A DNA stretch of 64,000 bases, taken from assembly GCA_964458495.1 (NCBI GenBank), contig CAYWJB010000005.1, positions 62,001-126,000 of the forward strand. The letters are read 5' to 3'. Position numbers and translations under genes: made by a program. The stretch's first letter is position 1, and every line of letters begins with the position of its first letter. Shown here in pieces: positions 16,318-23,742 of the stretch. The stretch comes from JANWVO01 sp964458495 (GTDB taxonomy: Bacteria; Acidobacteriota; Terriglobia; Bryobacterales; Bryobacteraceae). Under the pieces are notes generated by a model. It had not been told where the DNA came from, made no database searches, and saw nothing but the letters and a program-made list of their open reading frames with translations.

Positions 16318-17091
16318 CTGTTTGCGCTTCTGTTTCCCGACGACTGCCGCCTTTGCGGGCGCCCGCTGTCCGGAGCCTCGCTGGTTCCCGTCTGCGACTC
16401 CTGCCTGGCGCCGCCGCCGCCTTTCTCCCCGGAATACTCCTGCGCCCGCTGCCGCACCCCGTTCCTGAATCCGCGCCCTCTGGGCGAGACGGGGCTCTGC
16501 CGCCTGTGTGAGGCGGGACTGACGGCTTACGACGGGGCGTGGTGCTGCGGCGCATACGACGGCACACTGCGCGACCTGATTCATCTGTTCAAGTACGGCC
16601 GCATGCTGCCGCTGCGGAGCTTTTTCGGACAGATCATGGCGCGCGCCTATCCGCGCGACCAGCTGTTCGAGGTGCTGGCTCCGGTGCCGAGCCACTGGCG
16701 CCGGCGTCTGTGGCGGGGCTTTGATCAGGCATCCGTGCTGGCGCGGGAATTGTCGCGGCGCACGGGGATCCCGGTGGCGGAGGCGCTGCGGCGGAAGCGG
16801 CACACGCCGCCGCAGGCGGGGCTTCCGCGCCGGCAGCGCCGCGACAACATCCGCGGCTGCTTTGATGCCGCGCGCCCGGAGGCGGTGCGCGGGCGCCGGG
16901 TTTTGCTGATCGACGACGTGCTCACCACCGGCGCCACGGTGAACGCCGCCGCCGCCGCCCTGCGGCGCGCGGGCGCGGCGCATGTGGGCGTCTTCACACT
17001 GGCGCGCGCCGACCGCGCCGCGCTGTCCGGCCGCAGCCTCCTGCTGGCTGATGCTTCATTCGAGGTCTCCGCGCATGAATACGAACATTGA
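16318..17091 (+). CDS. comF: ComF-family phosphoribosyltransferase-like protein
   Basis: About 257 residues: LLFPDDCRLCG with two zinc-type Cys pairs (C..C at DCRLCG, then CDSC, CARC, CRLC), then a PRTase domain with the PRPP loop VLLIDDVLTTGAT. ComF proteins take part in DNA uptake or replication-linked functions; the reaction is unproven. The start is uncertain. A near-perfect AAGGAGGTGG (16232-16241) is not followed by ATG/GTG/TTG in this frame. The CTG at 16318 gives the usual family length; GTG 16090 or TTG 16135 would overlap uup. Its end overlaps the HNH gene by 17 nt. Confidence 0.82.
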   Translation: MFALLFPDDCRLCGRPLSGASLVPVCDSCLAPPPPFSPEYSCARCRTPFLNPRPLGETGLCRLCEAGLTAYDGAWCCGAYDGTLRDLIHLFKYGRMLPLRSFFGQIMARAYPRDQLFEVLAPVPSHWRRRLWRGFDQASVLARELSRRTGIPVAEALRRKRHTPPQAGLPRRQRRDNIRGCFDAARPEAVRGRRVLLIDDVLTTGATVNAAAAALRRAGAAHVGVFTLARADRAALSGRSLLLADASFEVSAHEYEH

Positions 17092-17605
17092 CCGTCTCCA
17101 CAGCCCGGTGCTCGTTTTGAATGCGAGCTACGAGCCGATCAATATCTGTGCCGCGCGGCGCGCCCTCGTGCTGATTCTGAAAGGCGTGGCGCGGGCCGAG
17201 GAACACAGCCACGCCGTGTTCCACGCCCCGCGCGCCTCCTTCCCGCTGCCGAGCGTCATCCGGCTGCTCGAGTACCGCCGGATCCCTCGCCAGAGCCGCG
17301 CCCTCAGCCGCAAGAACATCCTGATGCGGGACCGTTACACCTGCCAGTACTGCCACAAGGTGTTCCCCGCCGCCGAGCTGACGCTGGATCACGTGATCCC
17401 ACGCTCGCGCAACGGCGAGACGAGCTGGGAAAACCTGGTTGCCTGCTGCCACGCCTGCAACAACCGCAAGGGCAACCGCACCCCGGAAGAGGCGGGCATG
17501 AAGCTGCTGCACCCGCCGCGCCCCTACACTCTGCACACCGGCAGGCACATCCTGCGGCTGCTCGGCAAGAGCGACGAACGCTGGCAAAAGTACCTGTTCT
17601 ATTGA
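17075..17605 (+). CDS. HNH endonuclease family protein
   Basis: The 176-residue protein opens with LVLNASYEPINICAARRALVL, a conserved head of a widespread HNH subfamily. The HNH zinc/metal core is CQYCHKVF...LTLDHVIPRSRNGE...ENLVACCHACNNRKGNRTP (about 91-140). Two CxxC pairs would bind zinc, and DH plus N form the beta-beta-alpha-metal active site. It overlaps comF by 17 nt, so the two are cotranscribed. Chromosomal members of this subfamily are common in bacteria outside restriction loci and their role is not established. Confidence 0.88.
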   Translation: MNTNIDRLHSPVLVLNASYEPINICAARRALVLILKGVARAEEHSHAVFHAPRASFPLPSVIRLLEYRRIPRQSRALSRKNILMRDRYTCQYCHKVFPAAELTLDHVIPRSRNGETSWENLVACCHACNNRKGNRTPEEAGMKLLHPPRPYTLHTGRHILRLLGKSDERWQKYLFY

Positions 17606-17633
17606 GCGCAGAGGCACGGCGCGCCGCCGCGCT

Positions 17634-17639
17634 TATCAT
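17634..17639 (+). promoter_or_regulatory. -10 hexamer TATCAT, 9 nt before the start
   Basis: TATCAT is followed by nine bases (GAAAGTGGG) and ATG 17649, compatible with a very short leader. Confidence 0.45.
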
Positions 17640-17648
17640 GAAAGTGGG

Positions 17649-18287
17649 ATGATACCGCTTCTCCTTGCCTGCCTGCTTGCGCTCCCGGCGGCGCTGCCTG
17701 CGCAGGGACAGGTGATCGAATTCGAGTCCGGCGGGCTTCGCTACCAGACGCTGACGCGCGAGGGTCTGACGGTGATGTTCGCCCCGCTGCCGCAGCAGGT
17801 GAAGAACTACGTCATCCTTCAGGTGGCCGTCGCCAACGGCTCCGGCTCGGCGCGCCTGGTGCGTCCGGAGGACTTCCGCTTTGTGCGCAAGGACGGGCGC
17901 GTGCTGCGCCCCGTGCCGCCGCGGCAGGTGGTGCAGAGGTTCCTGGACCGTGCCGGGCGCAACGACGTGATCCGCATGGTGACGCTCTACGAGATGGGGC
18001 TGTACGGGATGGAACGGTTCCGCTCGACCAGCGGCTACGAGCAGCGGCGGCAGCAGGCGCTCGCCGAGGTTCCCAACCCGCGGCTCAAGGCTGCCGCTTC
18101 TGCTTCGGCGATCGTGCTTGTGCCGGTGAAACTGGAGCCGGGGCAGTCCACCGACGGCGCCATTTTCTTTGAAGTAGCGGAGAAGACGCTGGGCGAAGGA
18201 CGCCTTCTTGCGGCCATCGGGCAGGACACGTTCGAGTTCAACATCGGCGGGCTGGAGCACCCGGGGAGTCTGATCCGGCGGCCCTGA
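17649..18287 (+). CDS. Secreted protein of unknown function
   Basis: The 212-residue protein has a signal peptide (about 1-20, cleavage near LPAQG). The mature part is beta-rich, with a region VKNYVILQVAVANGSGSARLVRPEDFRFV that looks like an Ig-like or DUF-type extracellular fold. No catalytic motif or lipobox is recognised. A TATCAT -10 precedes it closely, so it is probably its own transcription unit. Confidence 0.65.
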   Translation: MIPLLLACLLALPAALPAQGQVIEFESGGLRYQTLTREGLTVMFAPLPQQVKNYVILQVAVANGSGSARLVRPEDFRFVRKDGRVLRPVPPRQVVQRFLDRAGRNDVIRMVTLYEMGLYGMERFRSTSGYEQRRQQALAEVPNPRLKAAASASAIVLVPVKLEPGQSTDGAIFFEVAEKTLGEGRLLAAIGQDTFEFNIGGLEHPGSLIRRP

Positions 18288-18313
18288 GTTGGCGCGGCAA
18301 GCGTCCGGGCCGC

Positions 18314-18319
18314 TATCAT
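18314..18319 (+). promoter_or_regulatory. -10 hexamer TATCAT, 6 nt before the start
   Basis: TATCAT-N6-TTG. The initiation codon falls where transcription should begin, so the PHP mRNA is probably leaderless. Confidence 0.5.
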
Positions 18320-18325
18320 GTTGCA

Positions 18326-19180
18326 TTGGTCGACCTGCACACGCATTCCTCCTTTAGCGACGGAACGGATTCCCCCGCCGAACTGGTGCGGAAGGCTGCG
18401 GCTCTGGGCCTGGAAGGACTGGCGCTCACCGATCACGACACGCTGGAGGGCGTGGAGGAGGCGGCCGCGGAAGGCGGGCGGCAGGGGCTGTTCTTCCTCC
18501 GCGGCATCGAACTCAGCGCGCGCCGCGAAGACGAGCCTGACGAACTGCGGCGCACGCTGCACATCCTCGGCTACTTTTTCTCGCCGCCGGGGCCCGGCTT
18601 CGCCGAATGGCTGGGCACACTGGCCGCGATGCGGCGCCGCCGCAACGAGGCGATGGCGGAACGGCTGCGACGGCTCGGATATGACGTGAAGCTGGAAGAG
18701 GCGGAGGCCCTCGCGCGCCGCATTACCGCGCGGCCGCACTTCGGCGAGGTGCTCGTGCGCAAGGGCTACTTCCCCACCGTGCGCGCGGCCATCGACGCGC
18801 TGCTGGCCGAAGGCTGCCCGGCGTACGTCGAAAAGGAGGACCCGTCGCCCGCCGAATGCATCCGCAGAATCCGCGACGCCGGCGGCGTGGCGTCGCTGGC
18901 CCACCCGCGCCGCCTGTGCAACGGCGACCCGGGCGCGGAGGAACAGTTGCTGCGGTCCCTCGCCGGGGCGGGGCTGCAGGCGGTCGAGGTCTGGCATCCG
19001 GATCACGACGGGCGCGCCGTGTCGCGTTACTTCCAGCTCTCGCGCAAGTTCGGCCTGGCGGCCACGGGCGGATCCGATTATCACGGCGGGCGAACGCCCG
19101 GCCTCAGGCTCGGCGACGCGGGCGGAGCGCGCGTGAAGATGTCAGTTCTGGACGAGCTGCGCCGGCGCGCCGGCCACTGA
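18326..19180 (+). CDS. PHP-domain phosphoesterase (RNase AM/TrpH-like)
   Basis: The 284-residue protein starts at TTG 18326, since DLHTHSSFSDG must be at the N-terminus. Metal ligands of the PHP fold are visible: HTHSSFSDG, LTDHDTLEG, RGIELS, AHPRR and the closing GGSDYHG. Family members are 5'-3' exonucleases or nucleoside 3',5'-bisphosphate phosphatases. There is no polymerase domain. Its 3' end overlaps the convergent ygfZ-like gene by 39 nt. Confidence 0.88.
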   Translation: MVDLHTHSSFSDGTDSPAELVRKAAALGLEGLALTDHDTLEGVEEAAAEGGRQGLFFLRGIELSARREDEPDELRRTLHILGYFFSPPGPGFAEWLGTLAAMRRRRNEAMAERLRRLGYDVKLEEAEALARRITARPHFGEVLVRKGYFPTVRAAIDALLAEGCPAYVEKEDPSPAECIRRIRDAGGVASLAHPRRLCNGDPGAEEQLLRSLAGAGLQAVEVWHPDHDGRAVSRYFQLSRKFGLAATGGSDYHGGRTPGLRLGDAGGARVKMSVLDELRRRAGH

Positions 19181-20005
19181 CAGGTCGTTCAGTTTGCGCA
19201 GATAGGCCAGCGCTCGCACGCAGCCCTGCGCCGGCGACCAGACGGCCGAGGTGACGGCGCCGCACTCCTCGCCGCCCGAAAACACCTTCTCTCCCGGAGG
19301 CGGCGGCTGCGTGGTTTCGATGCGGACCGGGTAGAGCATCTTGTGCACCTGCCCCCGTGCGCGGACCCGCTCGACGATCTCCTGGCCCAGGTAGCAGCCC
19401 TTGTTGAAGTGGACAGCGTGGAGCTGCCGCGTCTCCTGCACCAGGTGGGACTCGGTGATGTCCTCCCCGTAACGGGGCACGCCATTCTCGATCCGCACCG
19501 CGCGGGCCTCTTCCGGCGCCGCTTCCACCACGCCCGCGGCCTTCAGCCGTTCGATCATGGCCGCCTTCTCCTCCGCGGGCAGAACCATGCGGAAGCCCGG
19601 CTGGCCTGTACTCGACGCCGCCATGACGATGCCGGCGCGCGGCGCCGCCGCGGAGGCCGGCCCTTCCACCGCGATCTCCGCCGTGGCTTCGGTGACGTCC
19701 TCCAGTGTTACGTCGTCGGCGATGATGTAGCGCTCCAGGTGCTGATACACCTTTTCGCGCATCTCCGGCTCGACGTCGAGCAGCAGATGGTCCTCGGCGC
19801 AATAGATCCACGCGTCGGCCAGGATGCGCCCCTGCGAATTGAGGAAGAACGCGTAGAGCGTGTCGCCGGGCTGCATCTGCTCGACGTGGTTCGTGGTCAT
19901 GGCGTGGAGCAGCCGTTTGCGGTCCTCGCCGGAGGCGCGGATACGACCGCGGCCGCCGAGATCGATCCATGCGGCGCCATGCCGCAATGCCTCGTATCCA
20001 GTCAT
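19142..20005 (-). CDS. ygfZ: YgfZ/GcvT-type folate-binding protein
   Basis: The 287-residue protein has the YgfZ signature KGCYLGQEIVERV, whose Cys is essential in E. coli YgfZ. It otherwise follows the aminomethyltransferase fold: N-terminal GRIRASGEDRKRLLHAMTTN, then LNSQGRILAD. YgfZ uses tetrahydrofolate and supports Fe-S enzymes such as MiaB. The start MTGYEAL at 20005 lies 5 nt downstream of the stop of a small membrane protein gene, so the two form an operon. Confidence 0.88.
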   Translation of the reverse strand: MTGYEALRHGAAWIDLGGRGRIRASGEDRKRLLHAMTTNHVEQMQPGDTLYAFFLNSQGRILADAWIYCAEDHLLLDVEPEMREKVYQHLERYIIADDVTLEDVTEATAEIAVEGPASAAAPRAGIVMAASSTGQPGFRMVLPAEEKAAMIERLKAAGVVEAAPEEARAVRIENGVPRYGEDITESHLVQETRQLHAVHFNKGCYLGQEIVERVRARGQVHKMLYPVRIETTQPPPPGEKVFSGGEECGAVTSAVWSPAQGCVRALAYLRKLNDLSVAGAPAQLVQN

Positions 20006-20010
20006 CTCGT

Positions 20011-20355
20011 TCAGCGGGCGAAATTGCTGTAGTAGAGCCCGATCACCATCGTAATGGCGCCGCTCGCCAGCGCGCCAATGCGCCAGCGGCGCTCCTTCTC
20101 CGGCGCGGCGCCCCGGGCCAGCAGGAACACCATGGCGATCACATGCAGGGCCAGCAGGACTTTGATGCCGACCAGAGCATGCCAGCCCGCCGGCGGAGAC
20201 TTCATCCGCGTCATGAAGTTGTGGGCGCCGGTGACAGCAAGCAACAGAGCGGCTGTGACAGCCAGCCCGCGCCATTGCCGCACCCGGCCGGCCAGCAGCA
20301 GGGCGTAAAGCACGAGGGCGAGAGCCAGGTGAAGGTACAGCAGGATGTCATTCAT
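20011..20355 (-). CDS. Small four-helix membrane protein
   Basis: The 114-residue protein has four hydrophobic segments (about 4-22, 29-47, 63-82, 93-111). It is conserved in style with small inner-membrane proteins of unknown function. Start ATG 20355 (MNDILLYL) is preferred over an upstream ATG three codons earlier because it leaves room for the divergent promoter. It is followed at once by ygfZ. No function is recognised. Confidence 0.65.
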   Translation of the reverse strand: MNDILLYLHLALALVLYALLLAGRVRQWRGLAVTAALLLAVTGAHNFMTRMKSPPAGWHALVGIKVLLALHVIAMVFLLARGAAPEKERRWRIGALASGAITMVIGLYYSNFAR

Positions 20356-20357
20356 GG

Positions 20358-20386
20358 GGGACAAAAAAGCCTTTCAAGCATATACT
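20358..20386 (+). promoter_or_regulatory. Promoter of the MBL hydrolase gene
   Basis: GGGACA (20358-20363) -N17- TATACT (20381-20386). The -10 ends 9 nt before ATG 20396, giving a very short leader. It lies in a 40-bp gap between divergent starts. Confidence 0.5.
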
Positions 20387-20395
20387 GATGTGGAA

Positions 20396-21031
20396 ATGAC
20401 CCACGAGATTCTTCCCATGGGGATGTTGCAGTGCAACTGTTCGGTCTTCGGCGACGAGGCGAGCGGAGACGCCATCGTGGTGGATCCCGGGGATGGCACG
20501 GACCTCGACCGCCTGCTCGCGCTTCTCCGGGAACGCCATTACAAGGTCAAGGCGATCTTCATCACACACGCGCACATTGATCACATCGGCGGCGCGGCGA
20601 AGCTGAAGCACCTCACGGGCGCGCCCGTGTTCATGCACGCCGACGACCAGGACCAGTACGACCACATCGCGCTTCAGGCGCAATGGCTTGGCATGCCCGC
20701 CCCGCCGCGCACCGACGTCGACGTCCGTCCGAAAGAGGGAGACACGCTCACTCTCGGCGGCGCGGTCATGCATGTGCTGCACACGCCGGGACACACGCAG
20801 GGCAGCGTGGCGCTCTACATTCCCGCCGAGAGGATGCTGGTCGGAGGCGACACGCTGTTCCGCGATTCCATCGGCAGGACCGACCTTCCGGGCGGCGACG
20901 CGAAGCAGATCCTGAAAACGATCCATACCAAGCTGCTGGCGCTGCCCGAGGAAACGCGCGTCATCTGCGGGCACGGAGCGGAAACCACCATCGGGCGCGA
21001 AAAGGAACTGAACCCTTTCCTGAAGGAATAG
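20396..21031 (+). CDS. Metallo-beta-lactamase-fold hydrolase (glyoxalase II-like)
   Basis: The 211-residue cytoplasmic protein has the MBL zinc motif HAHIDH (about 60-65), then HTPGHTQGS with the third His, GGDTLF with the bridging Asp, and a terminal CGHG His. Size and spacing match YcbL/GloB-like hydrolases that cleave thioesters such as S-lactoylglutathione. The substrate is not assignable. ATG 20396 is selected over an upstream ATG at 20345 that would overlap the divergent gene and its own promoter. Confidence 0.87.
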   Translation: MTHEILPMGMLQCNCSVFGDEASGDAIVVDPGDGTDLDRLLALLRERHYKVKAIFITHAHIDHIGGAAKLKHLTGAPVFMHADDQDQYDHIALQAQWLGMPAPPRTDVDVRPKEGDTLTLGGAVMHVLHTPGHTQGSVALYIPAERMLVGGDTLFRDSIGRTDLPGGDAKQILKTIHTKLLALPEETRVICGHGAETTIGREKELNPFLKE

Positions 21032-21045
21032 CGCCCGGCGCCGGA

Positions 21046-22056
21046 TCACCGGTTGGCGTAATTTTGCTCGTAATATTTCTGGTATTCCCCGGACTTGATG
21101 CGCGCCACCCAGCCCGTGTTTTCCCGGTACCAGCGGATGGTCCGCTCCAGCCCCTCCTCGAACCCGACCTGCGGCCGCCAGCCGGTGGCCTTCTCCAGTT
21201 TCTCCGTCGTGATGGCGTAGCGGCGGTCGTGCCCGGGGCGGTCCGCCACCTCCCGCATGAGGCTGCGGGGCTTGCCGAGCGCGTCCAGGATCAGCTCGAC
21301 GACGCGGCGGTTGGGCAGCGCGCGGGAGCCGCCGATGTTGTACACCTCGCCGGGGGCGCCGCCTTCGAGGGCGGCGCGGATGGCGCGGCAGTGGTCGTCC
21401 ACATACAGCCAGTCGCGGACCTGCATGCCGTCCCCGTAAATCGGCAGAGGTTTTTCCTCCAGAGCGTTGGAAATCATAAGTGGAATGAGCTTCTCGGGAA
21501 ACTGAAACGGGCCGTAATTGTTCGACGCGCGGGTCACAATCACCGGAAGCCGGAACGTGATCCAGTAAGACAGCGCCAGCAGGTCGGAGCCGGCCTTGGA
21601 CGCCGAATAGGGACTGGAAGGCCGCAGCGGCCAGGTTTCGTCCGCCTCGTCCGGCTCGGGGACCGACCCGTAGACCTCGTCGGTGGAGACGTGCAGGAAC
21701 CGCCCCAGTCCTGCGGCGCGCGCCGCCTCCAGCAGCGAGAACGTGCCGCGGACGTTGGTTTCGATGAACTCTTCCGGCCCGAGAATGGAGCGGTCCACAT
21801 GGCTCTCGGCGGCGAAGTGGATGATGGCGCGGGGGCGCTCCGCCTCAAGCAGCGACCGCACCAGCGGCATGTCGCAGATGTCGCCCTGCACGAAGCGGTA
21901 GCGCGGGTCGCGCTCGACGGCGGCAAGGTTCTCGAGGTTCCCCGCATAGGTGAGCTTGTCAAGGTTCACGATGCGGTCCGCCCAGTTCTCCTGCAAGGCG
22001 AGGCGGACGAAAGCGGAGCCGATGAAGCCGGCGCCGCCGGTGACGAGCCATGTCAT
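21046..22056 (-). CDS. rfbB: dTDP-glucose 4,6-dehydratase
   Basis: The 336-residue extended SDR converts dTDP-glucose to dTDP-4-keto-6-deoxyglucose. Motifs: TGGAGFIGS (6-14), HFAAESHVDRS (about 80-90), STDEVYG with the catalytic Asp-Glu pair, YSASKAG (Tyr/Lys) and NNYGPFQFPEKLIP. The start overlaps the rfbC stop by 4 nt. It is the last gene of the overlapping rfbA-rfbC-rfbB operon. Confidence 0.96.
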   Translation of the reverse strand: MTWLVTGGAGFIGSAFVRLALQENWADRIVNLDKLTYAGNLENLAAVERDPRYRFVQGDICDMPLVRSLLEAERPRAIIHFAAESHVDRSILGPEEFIETNVRGTFSLLEAARAAGLGRFLHVSTDEVYGSVPEPDEADETWPLRPSSPYSASKAGSDLLALSYWITFRLPVIVTRASNNYGPFQFPEKLIPLMISNALEEKPLPIYGDGMQVRDWLYVDDHCRAIRAALEGGAPGEVYNIGGSRALPNRRVVELILDALGKPRSLMREVADRPGHDRRYAITTEKLEKATGWRPQVGFEEGLERTIRWYRENTGWVARIKSGEYQKYYEQNYANR

Positions 22057-22598
22057 TTGTGCTGCAGCTCCCAGTCGTAGGCGATCCCCGCATCGTTGTA
22101 GGCGATGCGCCCCTCATCGGCAGGATCGTAGAAGCGGTCTGTGAGGTAGACCAGCAGCGCCGGCGCCGTGCCGATGACCTTGTAGCCGTGCCCGACGCCG
22201 GGCGGAATCAGCAGCTGCCACGGCCGCAGCGTGCCGATGTAGAGGGTGTTCTTGCGGCCGAAGGTGGGTGAATCGGGTCGAAGGTCTACCAGAGCCACCT
22301 GCAGCATCCCCTCGGCGACGGTCCAGAAATCCGTTTGCCGGCGGTGGAAATGGAACGCCTTGATGGCGCCCGGCCAGGACAGCGACGCGCTCACCTGCGT
22401 GGATTCCGCGGGGAATCCTGCCGGCAGCCCGCAACCGGCCCGGGCGACCTCGAGGAAATAGCCCCGGTCGTCCGCCCACACCGGCACGGGCGCAATGCGA
22501 ACGCCCTCGATCCTGTCCGGGGACTCCGGCGTTGCGATCACCTTGCCGATTCCCGGTTCGCACCGCGGCGAGCCGATTTGCGCCTCCCGCCCGCTCAT
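22053..22598 (-). CDS. rfbC: dTDP-4-dehydrorhamnose 3,5-epimerase
   Basis: The 181-residue cupin-fold epimerase contains AFHFHRRQTDFWTV, matching the family block with the catalytic His, then LLIPPGVGHGYKV and a C-terminal NDAGIAYDW. The block reads KAFHFH instead of the more common RGLHYQ, so it is a divergent member. Its start overlaps the rfbA stop and its stop overlaps the rfbB start, each by 4 nt (ATGA), giving tight translational coupling. Confidence 0.9.
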   Translation of the reverse strand: MSGREAQIGSPRCEPGIGKVIATPESPDRIEGVRIAPVPVWADDRGYFLEVARAGCGLPAGFPAESTQVSASLSWPGAIKAFHFHRRQTDFWTVAEGMLQVALVDLRPDSPTFGRKNTLYIGTLRPWQLLIPPGVGHGYKVIGTAPALLVYLTDRFYDPADEGRIAYNDAGIAYDWELQHK

Positions 22599-23329
22599 GC
22601 GGAAGCCTCCTGCCGCCGGGACTGCGCCACCAGGTTGGCGGCGCGCAGGAGGGAGTCGAAGGTTCCCGCGTCGGTCCACCAGCCGTCGAGAAAGGCGAAC
22701 GAGAGCGCGGCCTCGCGGATGTAGGCGTTGTTGACGTCGGTGATCTCGAGTTCGCCGCGCGCGCTCGGTTCCAGGGCGCGGATCTTGTCGAAGACCGTGG
22801 AATCGTACATATAAACGCCGGTGACGGCGTAGTTGGTTTTCGGACTTTTGGGTTTTTCCTCGATGTGGACGACGTGGCCCTTGTGGATTTCCGCCACGCC
22901 GAACCGCTCCGGATCGGGAACCTCCCTGAGCAGGATTTTCGCGCCCTTTTCCTGGCGGCGAAAGTCCTCGACGGCGGCGCGGATGCCTTTCTCGATGATG
23001 TTGTCGCCAAGAATCACGCAGATCTTGCCGTTATCGGCGAAGTGCTCCGCCAGCGACAGGGCGTCGGCGATTCCGCCTTCGCCCTCCTGGTAGGTGTAGT
23101 TCAGGCTGGTGAGGCCAAACTGGCGGCCGTTGCCGAGAAGCTGAAGAAAATCTCCCGCATAATTGCCGCCGGTAACGATGAGAATATCCCGGATGCCGGC
23201 ATCCACCAGCGTCTGAATCGGATAATAAATCATGGGCTGGTCGTAAACCGGAAGCAGGTGTTTGTTCGTGATTTTCGTCAGAGGATACAGGCGCGTGCCC
23301 TTGCCTCCGGCGAGAATGACGCCTTTCAT
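22595..23329 (-). CDS. rfbA: Glucose-1-phosphate thymidylyltransferase
   Basis: First step of dTDP-rhamnose synthesis: dTTP + glucose-1-phosphate. The 244-residue nucleotidyltransferase has ILAGGKGTRLYPLT (5-18), KHLLPVYDQPMIYYP, GDNIIEKG, the sugar-binding EEKPKSPKTNYAVTG and GWWTDAGT. It is shorter than E. coli RmlA (about 290), lacking part of the C-terminal helices, as in many short-form enzymes. It heads the rfbACB operon. Its upstream region is divergent with a cupin gene. Confidence 0.94.
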   Translation of the reverse strand: MKGVILAGGKGTRLYPLTKITNKHLLPVYDQPMIYYPIQTLVDAGIRDILIVTGGNYAGDFLQLLGNGRQFGLTSLNYTYQEGEGGIADALSLAEHFADNGKICVILGDNIIEKGIRAAVEDFRRQEKGAKILLREVPDPERFGVAEIHKGHVVHIEEKPKSPKTNYAVTGVYMYDSTVFDKIRALEPSARGELEITDVNNAYIREAALSFAFLDGWWTDAGTFDSLLRAANLVAQSRRQEASA

Positions 23330-23373
23330 GAAAGCCTCCCCGGGCGGCGCCGCGCGGCGGCGCAACAACCCAT

Positions 23374-23742
23374 ATGATACACTGGCGCGGCGTGAAGCCT
23401 TTCGACTGGAAAGAGATCCCCTCCGAACCGCTGAACGAAAAGATGCGCCGGCAGATGGTGCACACGGAGCGGATGACTCTGGCGCGGCTGGAGATGAAAG
23501 CCGGCTGCACCGTCCCTGTGCATGCGCACGAGAACGAACAGGTCTCGATGGTGCTGAGCGGGCGGCTGCGGTTTCTGCTGGACGGCGGGGAGGAAGAGGC
23601 CGGTCCCGGGCAGGTGATGCGGCTGGCGCCAAACGAGCGTCATGGCGTGGAGGTGCTGGAAGACAGCGTTGTGCTGGATCTGTTCAGCCCGCCCCGCGAG
23701 GACTGGATTCGCGGCGACGACGCTTACTTACGGCGCGGCTGA
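23374..23742 (+). CDS. Small cupin-domain protein
   Basis: The single-domain cupin has up to 122 residues. The metal motif is PVHAHENEQVSMVLSG (His, His, Glu), and the second motif APNERHGVEV contains the last His. Such proteins bind a metal and often act as small dioxygenases, isomerases or sensors. An alternative start is GTG 23392 (KPFDWKEIP), which would sit 13 nt after a TATGAT -10-like sequence that itself contains ATG 23374. The 3' end overlaps hisS by 15 nt, convergently. Confidence 0.8.
   Translation: MIHWRGVKPFDWKEIPSEPLNEKMRRQMVHTERMTLARLEMKAGCTVPVHAHENEQVSMVLSGRLRFLLDGGEEEAGPGQVMRLAPNERHGVEVLEDSVVLDLFSPPREDWIRGDDAYLRRG

Noticed and set aside
21050..22080. Plus-strand frame opposite rfbB
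   Set aside because: Long but featureless; the minus strand carries a textbook rfbB.
23374..23392. Alternative start codons of the cupin gene as two separate genes
   Set aside because: The same frame; only the initiation codon is uncertain.
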